A stretch of 34,478 nucleotides of DNA from Caldilineaceae bacterium (GTDB lineage Bacteria > Chloroflexota > Anaerolineae > Caldilineales > Caldilineaceae). The stretch spans positions 1-34,478 of the forward strand of contig JAHDWH010000046.1 in assembly GCA_023384455.1 (NCBI GenBank). The letters are read 5' to 3'. A model generated the notes under the pieces. It was not told where the DNA came from. It did not search any database and worked only from the letters and a program-made list of their open reading frames with translations. Shown here piece by piece: positions 1-7,659 of the stretch. Numbering within the stretch: the first letter of the stretch is position 1; each line of letters starts with the position of its first letter. The translations under genes and the position numbers were made by a program.

Positions 1-58
1 ACCCCTTCACCCCTGTCACCCCTTCACCCCTTCACCCCTTCACCCCTTCACCCCTTCA
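1..58. repeat. 8-bp tandem repeat (CCCCTTCA)n
   Basis: The first 58 bases are a near-perfect tandem array of CCCCTTCA, with one irregular unit near base 13. It runs into the stop codon of the RraA-like gene, whose TGA (56-58, complement) is built from the last unit. The array may extend beyond the window edge. It looks like a slippage-prone microsatellite; no function is implied. Confidence 0.85.
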
Positions 59-739
59 TCTTTCGCGTGCGGCTTCCCCCTTTTGGGTTCGCGCTGTCCG
101 CATCCGGGCCACAGAGAAGTCGGGCGCGGCGTAGGAATCGAAGATGGCCTGCTCGTTGGCCCGCACCTCCCCGGCCAGGCGCAGGACATCCGCGGCGTCG
201 GCCACGGGGATGCGCACACAGCCGTCCCCGTCGGCCACCAGCAGGTCGCCGGGGCGGACGCGTAGCTGGCAGAGGGTGAGGGGCGCGCCGATGCGGGTAG
301 CCTGGAAGACGCCGTGGCCGGGGACTGTGCCCCAGGCCCAGACGGGCAGCCCCACCTGGCGAATCCCGGCCAGGTCGCGGATGGTGCCGTCCACCAGTAC
401 ACCGACCACCCCCAGTCGCTTGTGCAGCCGGGCCATCCCATCCCCAAAGCTGGCCCCCCGCCCCGGTCGCGAATCCACATCCTTCAACACCGCCACCGTC
501 GGCCCCGGCTGGGATTCCAGATAGGCGTAGTAGTCCAGCCAGTCCAGGCCGGGGGAATCGGCGTCGTTGGTGGTCACTTCCACCGTCACCGCATAGCCGA
601 CGACGCTGCCCAACTCCGGCAGCAGACAGCGCAAACGGTGATCCGTGTACTCCTCGTTGGGCAGGCCATTCTTCAACACCAGCGCGTTGAAGAGGGTGGC
701 GGTGTCGTATTGGGCCAGGGCGGTGATGATTTGTTGCAT
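56..739 (-). CDS. RraA-like aldolase/demethylmenaquinone methyltransferase-family protein
   Basis: The 227-residue protein belongs to the RraA / 4-hydroxy-4-methyl-2-oxoglutarate aldolase family (older name: demethylmenaquinone methyltransferase-like). Members act as class II, divalent-metal-dependent aldolases or decarboxylases on small oxo-acids, or regulate RNase E. The family signature is visible as G117-T-I-R-D at 117-122, where Arg121 and Asp122 match the substrate- and metal-binding pair. A Gly/Asp-rich loop lies near 93-101. The ATG at 739 was chosen because the family-like sequence MQQIITAL starts there and an AAGGA-type ribosome site lies 11 bases upstream; the longer open frame to 913 is composed of unrelated sequence. 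The first 55 residues are nearly repeated in the truncated copy at 1502-1675. With the enolase-superfamily genes nearby, an aldolase role in sugar-acid breakdown is plausible but not shown. Cytoplasmic. Confidence 0.85.
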   Translation of the reverse strand: MQQIITALAQYDTATLFNALVLKNGLPNEEYTDHRLRCLLPELGSVVGYAVTVEVTTNDADSPGLDWLDYYAYLESQPGPTVAVLKDVDSRPGRGASFGDGMARLHKRLGVVGVLVDGTIRDLAGIRQVGLPVWAWGTVPGHGVFQATRIGAPLTLCQLRVRPGDLLVADGDGCVRIPVADAADVLRLAGEVRANEQAIFDSYAAPDFSVARMRTARTQKGEAARER

Positions 740-798
740 TTGGTGGGTTTCCTTCGGATAGGGATGGAATGGGTCTGCTGGTTTGGACACAAAAGGGA

Positions 799-1497
799 TC
801 AGAGAACGGATTGCTCGCCATCGCCCAGGAGTTGCAGTTGGGGACGGTAGAAGACGGGCAGATGGCCCGCGTCCACGTCCTGCTGCATGTGAATCTCGAT
901 GCGTGCCAGCCAATCCGCCAACGAATGGGTCGCGGGCAGGGCAGCCGTAGCGTAGTAGGCGAGGACGCCCCGGCGCTGGGCCGCATCACCCGGCGGCAGA
1001 TTGTAGTTGTGGCCTTTGCAGGTCAGCTCCGCGCCGGGCTGGGTACGCAGCACAACTGCATTGGTGTTGACCGGCACACGGCCAGCCAGCAGATTCGAGT
1101 GTCAGAGGTCGGGCAGGAGGGTGAGCCGTACCCCGGCGGGCAAATCCAGGGCGGCGAAGAAATCGTCCCAGAGCAGGTGATAGTCGTCGCTGGTGTCGCC
1201 GGTATCGCGCAACTCAAGACCGGGACGGGCCGTCTCTGCCGTCTCGCCGACGAAGTAGCCGTGGCCGCTGACGTGGACAAAGAGCGAACCGGCTTGCCAG
1301 TCGTCCATACGGCGGCGGGCCGCGGCCAGGAAAGCCAGCACCAGCACACGATCCAACTGGCCGTGCAGGGAGAAAATGCGGTCCGCGGGGAAGCCCCGGG
1401 ACAGCAGAGCCTGGGTCATGGCGCGCTGGTCGTTGTGCATGGCGGGTTCATTGGGCGGGGGTGCGGCGATGAGGAGGGTGAGGTTGTTGGGGTTCAT
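799..1497 (-). CDS. Caspase-like (C14-type) protein with in-frame TGA at the catalytic Cys position
   Basis: Two open segments, 1497-1105 and 1101-799, lie in the same frame and are separated by a single TGA (1104-1102). Read through, they give a 232-codon product. Residues 73-82 carry VHVSGHGYFV, the catalytic His loop (His79) of caspase/metacaspase folds. A DDYHLLWDDF segment (104-113) and a hydrophobic strand LTLLPDL (125-131) follow. The TGA is codon 132, followed by H-S-N. This aligns with the D-x-C-H-S-G motif of metacaspases, so the TGA falls on the nucleophile Cys, 53 residues after His79. The downstream part (VNTNAVVLRT, 142-151) resembles the next core strand. Other genes here end in ordinary TGA stops, so the whole code is not reassigned. 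Readings: selenocysteine, a point nonsense mutation (TGC or TGT to TGA), or a sequence error. The gene starts 4 bases after the stop of the truncated rraA copy, with a GGGGA-type site, so translation may be coupled. Confidence 0.7.
1069..1104 (-). promoter_or_regulatory. Candidate SECIS-like hairpin downstream of the in-frame TGA
   Basis: Reading the minus strand, the TGA (1104-1102) is followed by 14 nt and then a hairpin at 1087-1069. The arms GGCTGGC and GCCGGTC form seven pairs, two of them G-U, around the 5-nt loop CGTGT. The loop starts 21 nt after the TGA and has a G at its second position. This fits the general description of bacterial SECIS elements: a short stem-loop inside the coding region, roughly 16-37 nt after UGA, with an early loop G. 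GC-rich DNA forms such hairpins by chance, so this is a candidate only. Confidence 0.3.
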
Positions 1498-1501
1498 GGG
1501 C

Positions 1502-1675
1502 TTATCCCCGCACTTCCACGATCAGCGCACAGTCCACGACACTGCCCAACTCTGGCAGCAGGCAGCGCAGACGGTGATCCGTATATTCCTCGTTGGGCAG
1601 GCCATTTTTCAGTACCAGCGCGTTGAAAACGGTGGCGGTGTCGTACTGGGACAGGGCTGTGATGATTTTTTGCAT
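1502..1675 (-). pseudogene. Truncated second copy of the RraA-like gene (5' end)
   Basis: This 57-codon open frame repeats the N-terminus of the RraA-like protein at 56-739: 48 of the first 55 residues are identical (MQKIITAL versus MQQIITAL at the start). The copy also keeps the upstream AAGGAAACC ribosome-site region, so the duplication includes the 5' leader. Similarity ends after VEV, where the copy reads RG and then TAA (1504-1502), losing the whole catalytic RD region. The stop lies 4 bases before the start of the caspase-like gene. The fragment may still be translated and could serve as a leader that couples translation into the caspase-like gene, but as an aldolase it is dead. Confidence 0.85.
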
Positions 1676-1818
1676 TGGGCGGGGTTTCCTTTGGCCAATT
1701 GCTTCTTCACATCCCGCCACCAGCCGTCGTCCTGTGCTTTTGGCCTTGCAAACTGACGGTCAGGCCGATGCCAAAGATGCCTATGCTGGTGCGGGAAATG
1801 GGCGGTTGGGATGCGCCG

Positions 1819-1879
1819 GTTGGGTTCTTGCCGCCGGGGATGATGGAACATTCTCGAACGTGTGCGGCAAGAACCCAAC
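1819..1879. repeat. 16-bp perfect inverted repeat, 29-nt loop
   Basis: Arms 1819-1834 (GTTGGGTTCTTGCCGC) and 1864-1879 are exact reverse complements. It lies in the 300-bp non-coding gap between the truncated rraA copy and the defence operon. No T-run follows on either strand, so it may be a repeat or an element end rather than a terminator. Nothing coding was found in 1721-1974. Confidence 0.8.
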
Positions 1880-1901
1880 GGACGAGTGATCTTGTTTGTG
1901 T

Positions 1902-1958
1902 TGGGTGAATCCGTGTGGGACTGACGGGGTGCGAATTATTATGCATAGGATTCACCCA
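1902..1958 (-). repeat. 11-bp inverted repeat just past the defence operon
   Basis: Arms TGGGTGAATCC (1902-1912) and GGATTCACCCA (1948-1958) are perfectly complementary, with a 35-nt loop. It begins 17 bases after the AIPR stop codon on the transcribed strand. It could end the operon transcript, but it lacks a U-run; it could equally mark the edge of the inserted island. Confidence 0.5.
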
Positions 1959-1974
1959 TTCTACCGGCTCATTG

Positions 1975-4038
1975 CTACGAGGCCAATCCATCAGTAAATA
2001 GACCTTCATCTTCCAGCTTTTCCTCAATTTTGACGATAATCACAGATTGTTTTTCAGTGGGTATCTTACGTGGGATATCGCAGGCAACTTGGAGGATACC
2101 CATTTCTTTTTCGCTAAGAAACTTCCCTTGTAAGCCAAATAGGGCGACCTGCTTCCAATACTCTGTACCTTTTTCAATAACATATTTTTGAGCAAAAATG
2201 CCATTGTCAATTTTTTGAATCTTTTTGGCATCTTTCTCCGACAAGTCAATTTCGTTACTTTCCAATAGACCAACTTCTAAATCCCTATTTAGTGGTATTG
2301 ATATTTCCTGAAGTTTTTTCCAACACAATTCACGTTTACACCATTCTGTGACATTTGTAATACCTTCCGGGGTGTTCTGAATATGTTGATTTACCACTTC
2401 GGCAACGCCTAATAGTTGTAATTCAAGAGCGGGGGTCAGCGCTTGATCCTTCCAAATCTGAGTTAAGTTCAGACTCTTACCTGTTTCTGAAATCATATGA
2501 GCCAATTTCGCCAATGAATAAGCAATAATATTGGCCTTGTATCCACCATACCAACTTTGTTTCATAATGCTCTTGTCAAGAAAGCGGAATAAAATAGCTT
2601 TTGCAATGATATGCTGAAAGTAAAGCTCATTGAATTGTCTCTCATTCTTTTCCCACTTTTGCCCGACTTCGCTGGCAAATTTAGCAAAGTTTTTTTGTGC
2701 ACCTAAGCTGACAATGTGTGGCTGCATATCCAGAGAATATTCAAATTTTGCTAAATCAGTCTTTGTAAACATCTGTATTCTGGGGTTTTTGGAGAGGAAT
2801 TCCTTTTGTTTTGCTGCTGTTAAATTCGCCTGAGCATTGGCATATTGTCCTCGAGCACGTTCATAAAACCAATGAGTTTCTCTTAGCCCTCCATATGGAG
2901 ATGGTGCCCACAAACGACGTGATAAATTTTCTATACGTAGATGGAATGGATGATTTGAGAAAAAGTCCGCCGCGCTTACCTTATTCTGTGTGTTCGCATA
3001 TTCCGAAATTCTGGGAACAACAGCCTCTACTTTTTCAGGCTGGATAACCGTTAATTTGACCTGTACATAGACTTGTCGCAAGTCTGTTCTGTTCTTTTTG
3101 TTTGCAGTAAAGATCGACGCAGTTGTCTGCCCTCCATTTACAATCTGCAAATTTGTTACAGACTGAATCCTGCTACGCGATCCATCGGTCTGAACTTGTT
3201 CCGCTGTAGCGGTTAAGCCATTATTGTAAGCAAAAAACATCTCCGGTTCATTCTGTATAGTATTCCTAATCCCCTTATTGACCTTCCCCCGAAATTGGAG
3301 GAAGGTTCTGACGTTCTGCTCCAGAAGCCGTTCTCCATATTTATCATAAAGATCAGCTACGATTTCTCCAGGCATTACCAGAAGATAGGACGCAAACTCT
3401 TCAGAGCCAGTGAAGGCTGGCAGGCAGGGGATTCCTTCTGAAACAAACTCCTGAAAATCGATAACTATATCTTCGCGGGCTTTGCCAGATGACTCTATAC
3501 GGAACAACCGGCTGATGTCCCAAATATCGTATCTACAGTCATACCCTTCAACTTCATCTCTGTCTATCGCACTGATCCGGCTGCTAAGCTGAGCATTGCT
3601 CAACAAAAAAAAATTGACCCTGGAAATAGCCTTTGACCTATTCTTGTCGTAGATTTCTCGGGCTAATTCGTATCCAGGTGCGCTTTCTTCCAATGCTGCC
3701 AAAAAATTGATATTCAAACTTTCATTAAAATATTTCTCGATCCTTCTAAAGTTGCGCGTTACTTCTGCACTTGATAACGTTTCAATGTCATTATTAAATC
3801 TGAAATCAGTGACAAACAGACTTAGTGCCTCTGTATCTTCGTTGTAGTCCCAAGCATCGACGCGAATACCTCGTGGGCTATTTTTATAGGTGGCAAGAGT
3901 ATAATTCTCAATCGTGGCCTGATCTACCAGAAAATCGCAGATACGCTCAGTAAATTCGGCTTCCGTAAAATTTTGCTCTGCGCCTGCACGAGCATGAATA
4001 TCTTGCATAAGTTCAGTATAGTAATTGTTGATTGTCAT
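1975..4038 (-). CDS. AIPR (abortive infection phage resistance) family protein
   Basis: The 687-residue protein is the last gene of the defence operon. Family signatures are clear: YGERLLEQNVRTFLQ (234-248), FFAYNNGLTATA (268-279), QIVNGGQTTAS (298-308) and ANTQNKVSAADFF (348-360). The N-terminal part has R-V-D-A-W (59-63) followed by strand LSLFVTDFR (72-80), which resembles a restriction-endonuclease-like core; AIPR proteins are usually thought to be nucleases or nucleic-acid-binding effectors, so that role is inferred. Its ATG overlaps the stop of the upstream PD-(D/E)XK gene as ATGA (4035-4038), so translation is probably coupled. Length is normal for the family and no lesion is visible. 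The sequence is much more AT-rich than the flanking genes, which suggests acquisition with the rest of the operon. Expected in the cytoplasm, with no signal peptide or membrane segment. Confidence 0.88.
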   Translation of the reverse strand: MTINNYYTELMQDIHARAGAEQNFTEAEFTERICDFLVDQATIENYTLATYKNSPRGIRVDAWDYNEDTEALSLFVTDFRFNNDIETLSSAEVTRNFRRIEKYFNESLNINFLAALEESAPGYELAREIYDKNRSKAISRVNFFLLSNAQLSSRISAIDRDEVEGYDCRYDIWDISRLFRIESSGKAREDIVIDFQEFVSEGIPCLPAFTGSEEFASYLLVMPGEIVADLYDKYGERLLEQNVRTFLQFRGKVNKGIRNTIQNEPEMFFAYNNGLTATAEQVQTDGSRSRIQSVTNLQIVNGGQTTASIFTANKKNRTDLRQVYVQVKLTVIQPEKVEAVVPRISEYANTQNKVSAADFFSNHPFHLRIENLSRRLWAPSPYGGLRETHWFYERARGQYANAQANLTAAKQKEFLSKNPRIQMFTKTDLAKFEYSLDMQPHIVSLGAQKNFAKFASEVGQKWEKNERQFNELYFQHIIAKAILFRFLDKSIMKQSWYGGYKANIIAYSLAKLAHMISETGKSLNLTQIWKDQALTPALELQLLGVAEVVNQHIQNTPEGITNVTEWCKRELCWKKLQEISIPLNRDLEVGLLESNEIDLSEKDAKKIQKIDNGIFAQKYVIEKGTEYWKQVALFGLQGKFLSEKEMGILQVACDIPRKIPTEKQSVIIVKIEEKLEDEGLFTDGLAS

Positions 4039-5009
4039 AATGTGCTACCTGCCCAATCGGGTTTGCCTTCGAAAGATTCGCACGCTGTGAGACTGATGTT
4101 ATATGAGAGTTTTTCAATACCATGATGAATGTCGCTGCTACATATCCTGGGGAAACCGTCCGTTACTTCAAACATCTTTTCACCAGAAAAAATGTAGCTG
4201 AATTCAAGATACCGATCTGAGTCTATATAGCCGACCATATGCAAAAGATCATTAAACCGCTCAATCTGTCTCGAAGCATCTGATTGTAGAGCATCTCGAA
4301 TATGGGCAACCAAACCAGGGAGATGAATCGCAAATTCTGTTTCCGGCAAGGTTTTTCCTAAAGTTATTACAAAGAGATACATTTCAGGAAGCTGAGGGCA
4401 CAACTGGTCGGCTGATGTAATCTGAACATACGGGGAAGATGCCCCAGATTGGCACTTAACTTCTATGGCGCTGCTGTTCACATTAAAATCTTGGGGTAGC
4501 CCCTCCGGCCCCTGCCAAAATTGAATTGCTTGTCCGGCCCCAAATACCGGAATCAGGTGATTTTTAATGAACATAAGCTCACCAATCAAGCCCTTTATTT
4601 TTTCTTCAGCCAACAAATCATTTCGATTCTTTTTTAGAAAATCATGCCATCGGTCCAGACGTCGCAATATAATCTGAACTGCTGATGCTGAAGTTTCTGC
4701 CTGCCGGGTTGCCTGGACTAAATCGTCACACAACGATAAAAATAGTTCCCAGTTACTTTGTTCATTTAACATCAATACCAAACGGTTTTTGGTTGAACTA
4801 TTATCAGCTGGCAAGTAAAAGGTTTGTATCCCAGCCAAATCAGGTGAGTTGATCTTGAAGGTGACATCTTCGGAGGGAAATTCATAGATAAATAAGTAAT
4901 GCCCCAGATAATCCCTTGCCCAAAACAAATCAAGACTGTGTGTATGGTCAACCCGTCTGGCGCTGACATCTTTGGATGGTTGACGAATGTTATCCCAAGG
5001 ATTATTCAT
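4035..5009 (-). CDS. PD-(D/E)XK-motif protein, DUF4420-like
   Basis: A 324-residue protein resembling the DUF4420 'PD-(D/E)XK motif' family that accompanies Z1 and MutL-type ATPase genes. The presumed nuclease core is visible: Glu144 in K-G-L-I-G-E-L-M-F-I (139-148), Asp174 in P-Q-D-F-N (172-176), and Glu183-Val-Lys185 in the strand AIEVKCQ (181-187). The spacing fits the E...D...ExK layout of restriction-like nucleases. It starts inside the end of the Z1 gene (8-base overlap, 5002-5009) and ends over the AIPR start (4-base overlap), so all three are probably translated from one message. It is the best candidate for a DNA-cutting subunit besides Vsr. Family assignment is by motif and context, and target specificity cannot be read from sequence. 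Confidence 0.8.
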   Translation of the reverse strand: MNNPWDNIRQPSKDVSARRVDHTHSLDLFWARDYLGHYLFIYEFPSEDVTFKINSPDLAGIQTFYLPADNSSTKNRLVLMLNEQSNWELFLSLCDDLVQATRQAETSASAVQIILRRLDRWHDFLKKNRNDLLAEEKIKGLIGELMFIKNHLIPVFGAGQAIQFWQGPEGLPQDFNVNSSAIEVKCQSGASSPYVQITSADQLCPQLPEMYLFVITLGKTLPETEFAIHLPGLVAHIRDALQSDASRQIERFNDLLHMVGYIDSDRYLEFSYIFSGEKMFEVTDGFPRICSSDIHHGIEKLSYNISLTACESFEGKPDWAGSTL

Positions 5010-7659
5010 CTTCGCTTTCCTCCTCGTCTTCCAAGAACTCCAGATATTCGTTTTTCCACCAGACAGTGTTTACAACATATTCAACCAATTTTTGAGGTCT
5101 GCGGCTGCCGGCTTCGCCCGGAAAACTGATACCGTAGGCGGTGATGCCTTGCTCAAACAGAGGATTATCATCTGTTCGGCAATCCAATATATGCAACATC
5201 AATAAAGGACGGTTACGTACACCTCTATAAACATAATCCGGAATGTTTTTGCCAGTGTAATTGTTTTCAGCCTTTGTTATCTCCTGGCCTGATAAACCAG
5301 CTTTTTCTAACCCACGCGAAGCAACCCTGCGTTTGTTGAGAGCAATGTCTTTACCACCTTCCGGATACCTGGTTACTTTTCTTTTTGAAGTTATCACAGA
5401 GAAATTGCCAACCGGTACCGCAATGCTGGACTCTTCTCCTTTTGCAAGTGTAACTAAAACAACATCCCATTTATCAGTGCCCTCGGTCGCCAGCCACTCA
5501 ACATAATCTTTAATGGGACGTTTTTCTGTAAGCTGTGAAGCCGGGTGATTTTGAAAACGCTCCACAAACTGTAGGACATAATTAACTGGAACATCGCGCC
5601 ATAAATACCCTGCTTTGGCATCGTCTTTAGAGCCGAATTGATCTGCGTCAGAGACCAGTGCCTTTACAGAAGCGAAGTTCTGCTGAACAATTTCAGGCCT
5701 ACTTAGAAGAATAGATGTTTCAACCAATCGGCCTTCCAGACTGACCTGACGAAGCACGTGAGTGCCTGTTCTCATCTTATTCCTGGCAGTTACAATCAGA
5801 GACTCAGGATGACTGCGGACGCACAATCCAAAATCTTTGGGCGACATACCAGCCGCCTTCATTCGCCTAAACTCCTCGCGCAACTCGTCTGTAGCATCTG
5901 ATATATGGGCATACCACGACTCTGCCTCAGCCGTCATGTAAATGCGGCAAAGTTCTTCATAACCATCTCTGTAACCAAACCAGCGTCCCATTTGCATCAA
6001 CGTATCGTACATCACCGAATTCCGAAGGAAATAGCTAACAGTTAAACCCTCTAATGTTAATCCTCTGGAAAGACTCATACCACCAACGGCAATCACATTA
6101 CGCCCCAGGGGATAATTTTTCCGGCTATAATCTAACTGTTCAGCCGAGGATGACGAATTGACTTCAATAACTGCTATTGGAGATACAGAATTTTTTAATT
6201 CAGCTTGAACTTCACCCCAAGTATGACCAACCTGCCCAAATTCGTTATCAAAGACTTCTTTTAAGCTGGCTAACTCTCTGTTTTTCAACGCTTCACTAAT
6301 GTTCAGTTTGTAATAATTGATGATTGACTGACGAATTTCCTTGAGGTATTCATCAACCAACAACTTTACATTCGATTGTACAATTGTAAAACGGCTGACA
6401 TTAATAAGCATTGAGTGATGAGCATCAACCTGTCCTCTAATCAGCCGAAGGGAACGGCTGAGGATGAAAACTCTGATGGCCTTTTTCAAACTATCTGGAA
6501 TATCTTCTGGGTACAAATCTTTTTTGTGCTTCAAAGGCAAGTAATCTTCATAATCATTCACCAGCCGTACGATATCAAGGTCTTTGTCGCTTGAAAAGAC
6601 TCTCGCTGAACCAACATAATTGCTCGGTGGATCAAGGCTTATTATGAAATCGCGTGGGAATAGATCATCCCCCAACATATCGTCTGCAGTTTCAGGATCA
6701 ATAAACACATTGGCAAAAGGGGAGGCGGTATATCCTACATAAGATGATCTATCAAAAAGATGCAGAAGTTCTCTGATTTTTCGATTAATGGTAGTAGCTA
6801 CATCGCCATCTTTGCTGGTGTTTATTGAAGCGTGGTCTGCTTCGTCATCTACAAGCAACATCGGATAGTTTTTTAAGTTATGCGGATTATTGTGTTTCAG
6901 CCAATCGATGAGGTTCTCAAGAGTGCTTTTGTTTTTCTTTATTACCAAAATAACCGGTTCTTTCAAATCTCCGATCCCCACACCTATTTGATTAGCTACT
7001 GTTTTCTTAAAATCTCTCAAATTGGTCGTAAAATATGCCGGTTTCTTCTTGTTAGAAAGTAGTCCAACCCCAATTGTCGTTTTTTGTTCGGTATCCATTC
7101 CGATAAATCCATTATCTATTCGGAATTGGGTTTGATTTCTGAGTGAATTCAGCGTTCCGGCGAGGATTATGATCACCTTATATCCACAATCTGCCGCTTT
7201 GTTAATCAAACCTGTATAATTTGCAGTCTTCCCTGATTGAACATGACCAACAACCATTCCCTTTCTGGCCCATTCTCCTTCCTTATTCGGATTTTCCAAA
7301 TGGTCAACAATTTGGTCTGTTATGCTATCCAAACCATTAATGACCTGCTGAGGAAGTTGTTGTTGACCCAAAAGCCGTCTATATCGATTCCAGTAATACC
7401 AATCTGTTTCGCCTCTTGCAGCATCCAGCCAAGGTCGGTAATCCTCACTGGCAAATAGCGTTCCTAATGCCATAGTGATATTGAATCGTTCTTCAAGCTT
7501 CCGGCTAATATCCTGAATCTCTTGCTCTGAATAATTGCCGTGTATTCCGGCAATCGCTCTTACTTTTGCTTCAATAACCGTTCTTTCCACAGCATCAGCA
7601 TTCAAGGACGACAACAAACTTGCTGCAGCATCTTCAACTTGAATTAATCTATCGGTCAT
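5002..7659 (-). CDS. Z1-domain helicase-like ATPase
   Basis: The 885-residue protein carries the Z1 domain, a superfamily II helicase-related module of prokaryotic defence operons. Motifs in order: Walker A GHVQSGKT (138-145), Walker B/DEAD-like box LLVDDEADH (268-276), the TASPF motif (311-315), and C-terminal helicase-half motifs SRGLTLEG (531-538) and QMGRWFGYR (556-564), the last holding the arginine-finger region. The C-terminal 300 residues have no motif I recognise and may contact partners. It overlaps the GHKL ATPase gene upstream by 11 bases (7649-7659) and the DUF4420 gene downstream by 8. By analogy with related systems it probably moves on or remodels DNA and delivers it to the nuclease subunits; that is inference. 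Intact and AT-rich, as the rest of the operon. Confidence 0.92.
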   Translation of the reverse strand: MTDRLIQVEDAAASLLSSLNADAVERTVIEAKVRAIAGIHGNYSEQEIQDISRKLEERFNITMALGTLFASEDYRPWLDAARGETDWYYWNRYRRLLGQQQLPQQVINGLDSITDQIVDHLENPNKEGEWARKGMVVGHVQSGKTANYTGLINKAADCGYKVIIILAGTLNSLRNQTQFRIDNGFIGMDTEQKTTIGVGLLSNKKKPAYFTTNLRDFKKTVANQIGVGIGDLKEPVILVIKKNKSTLENLIDWLKHNNPHNLKNYPMLLVDDEADHASINTSKDGDVATTINRKIRELLHLFDRSSYVGYTASPFANVFIDPETADDMLGDDLFPRDFIISLDPPSNYVGSARVFSSDKDLDIVRLVNDYEDYLPLKHKKDLYPEDIPDSLKKAIRVFILSRSLRLIRGQVDAHHSMLINVSRFTIVQSNVKLLVDEYLKEIRQSIINYYKLNISEALKNRELASLKEVFDNEFGQVGHTWGEVQAELKNSVSPIAVIEVNSSSSAEQLDYSRKNYPLGRNVIAVGGMSLSRGLTLEGLTVSYFLRNSVMYDTLMQMGRWFGYRDGYEELCRIYMTAEAESWYAHISDATDELREEFRRMKAAGMSPKDFGLCVRSHPESLIVTARNKMRTGTHVLRQVSLEGRLVETSILLSRPEIVQQNFASVKALVSDADQFGSKDDAKAGYLWRDVPVNYVLQFVERFQNHPASQLTEKRPIKDYVEWLATEGTDKWDVVLVTLAKGEESSIAVPVGNFSVITSKRKVTRYPEGGKDIALNKRRVASRGLEKAGLSGQEITKAENNYTGKNIPDYVYRGVRNRPLLMLHILDCRTDDNPLFEQGITAYGISFPGEAGSRRPQKLVEYVVNTVWWKNEYLEFLEDEEESEDE

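Noticed and set aside
799-1497. General reassignment of TGA as a sense codon in this organism
   Set aside because: Several intact genes here (RraA-like, DUF4420, oligogalacturonate lyase, permease, PIN toxin) end in TGA at the expected place, so TGA is an ordinary stop in general.
1819-1879. Terminator of the truncated rraA or defence operon
   Set aside because: The inverted repeat has a long loop and no U-run on either strand, so I left it as a repeat.
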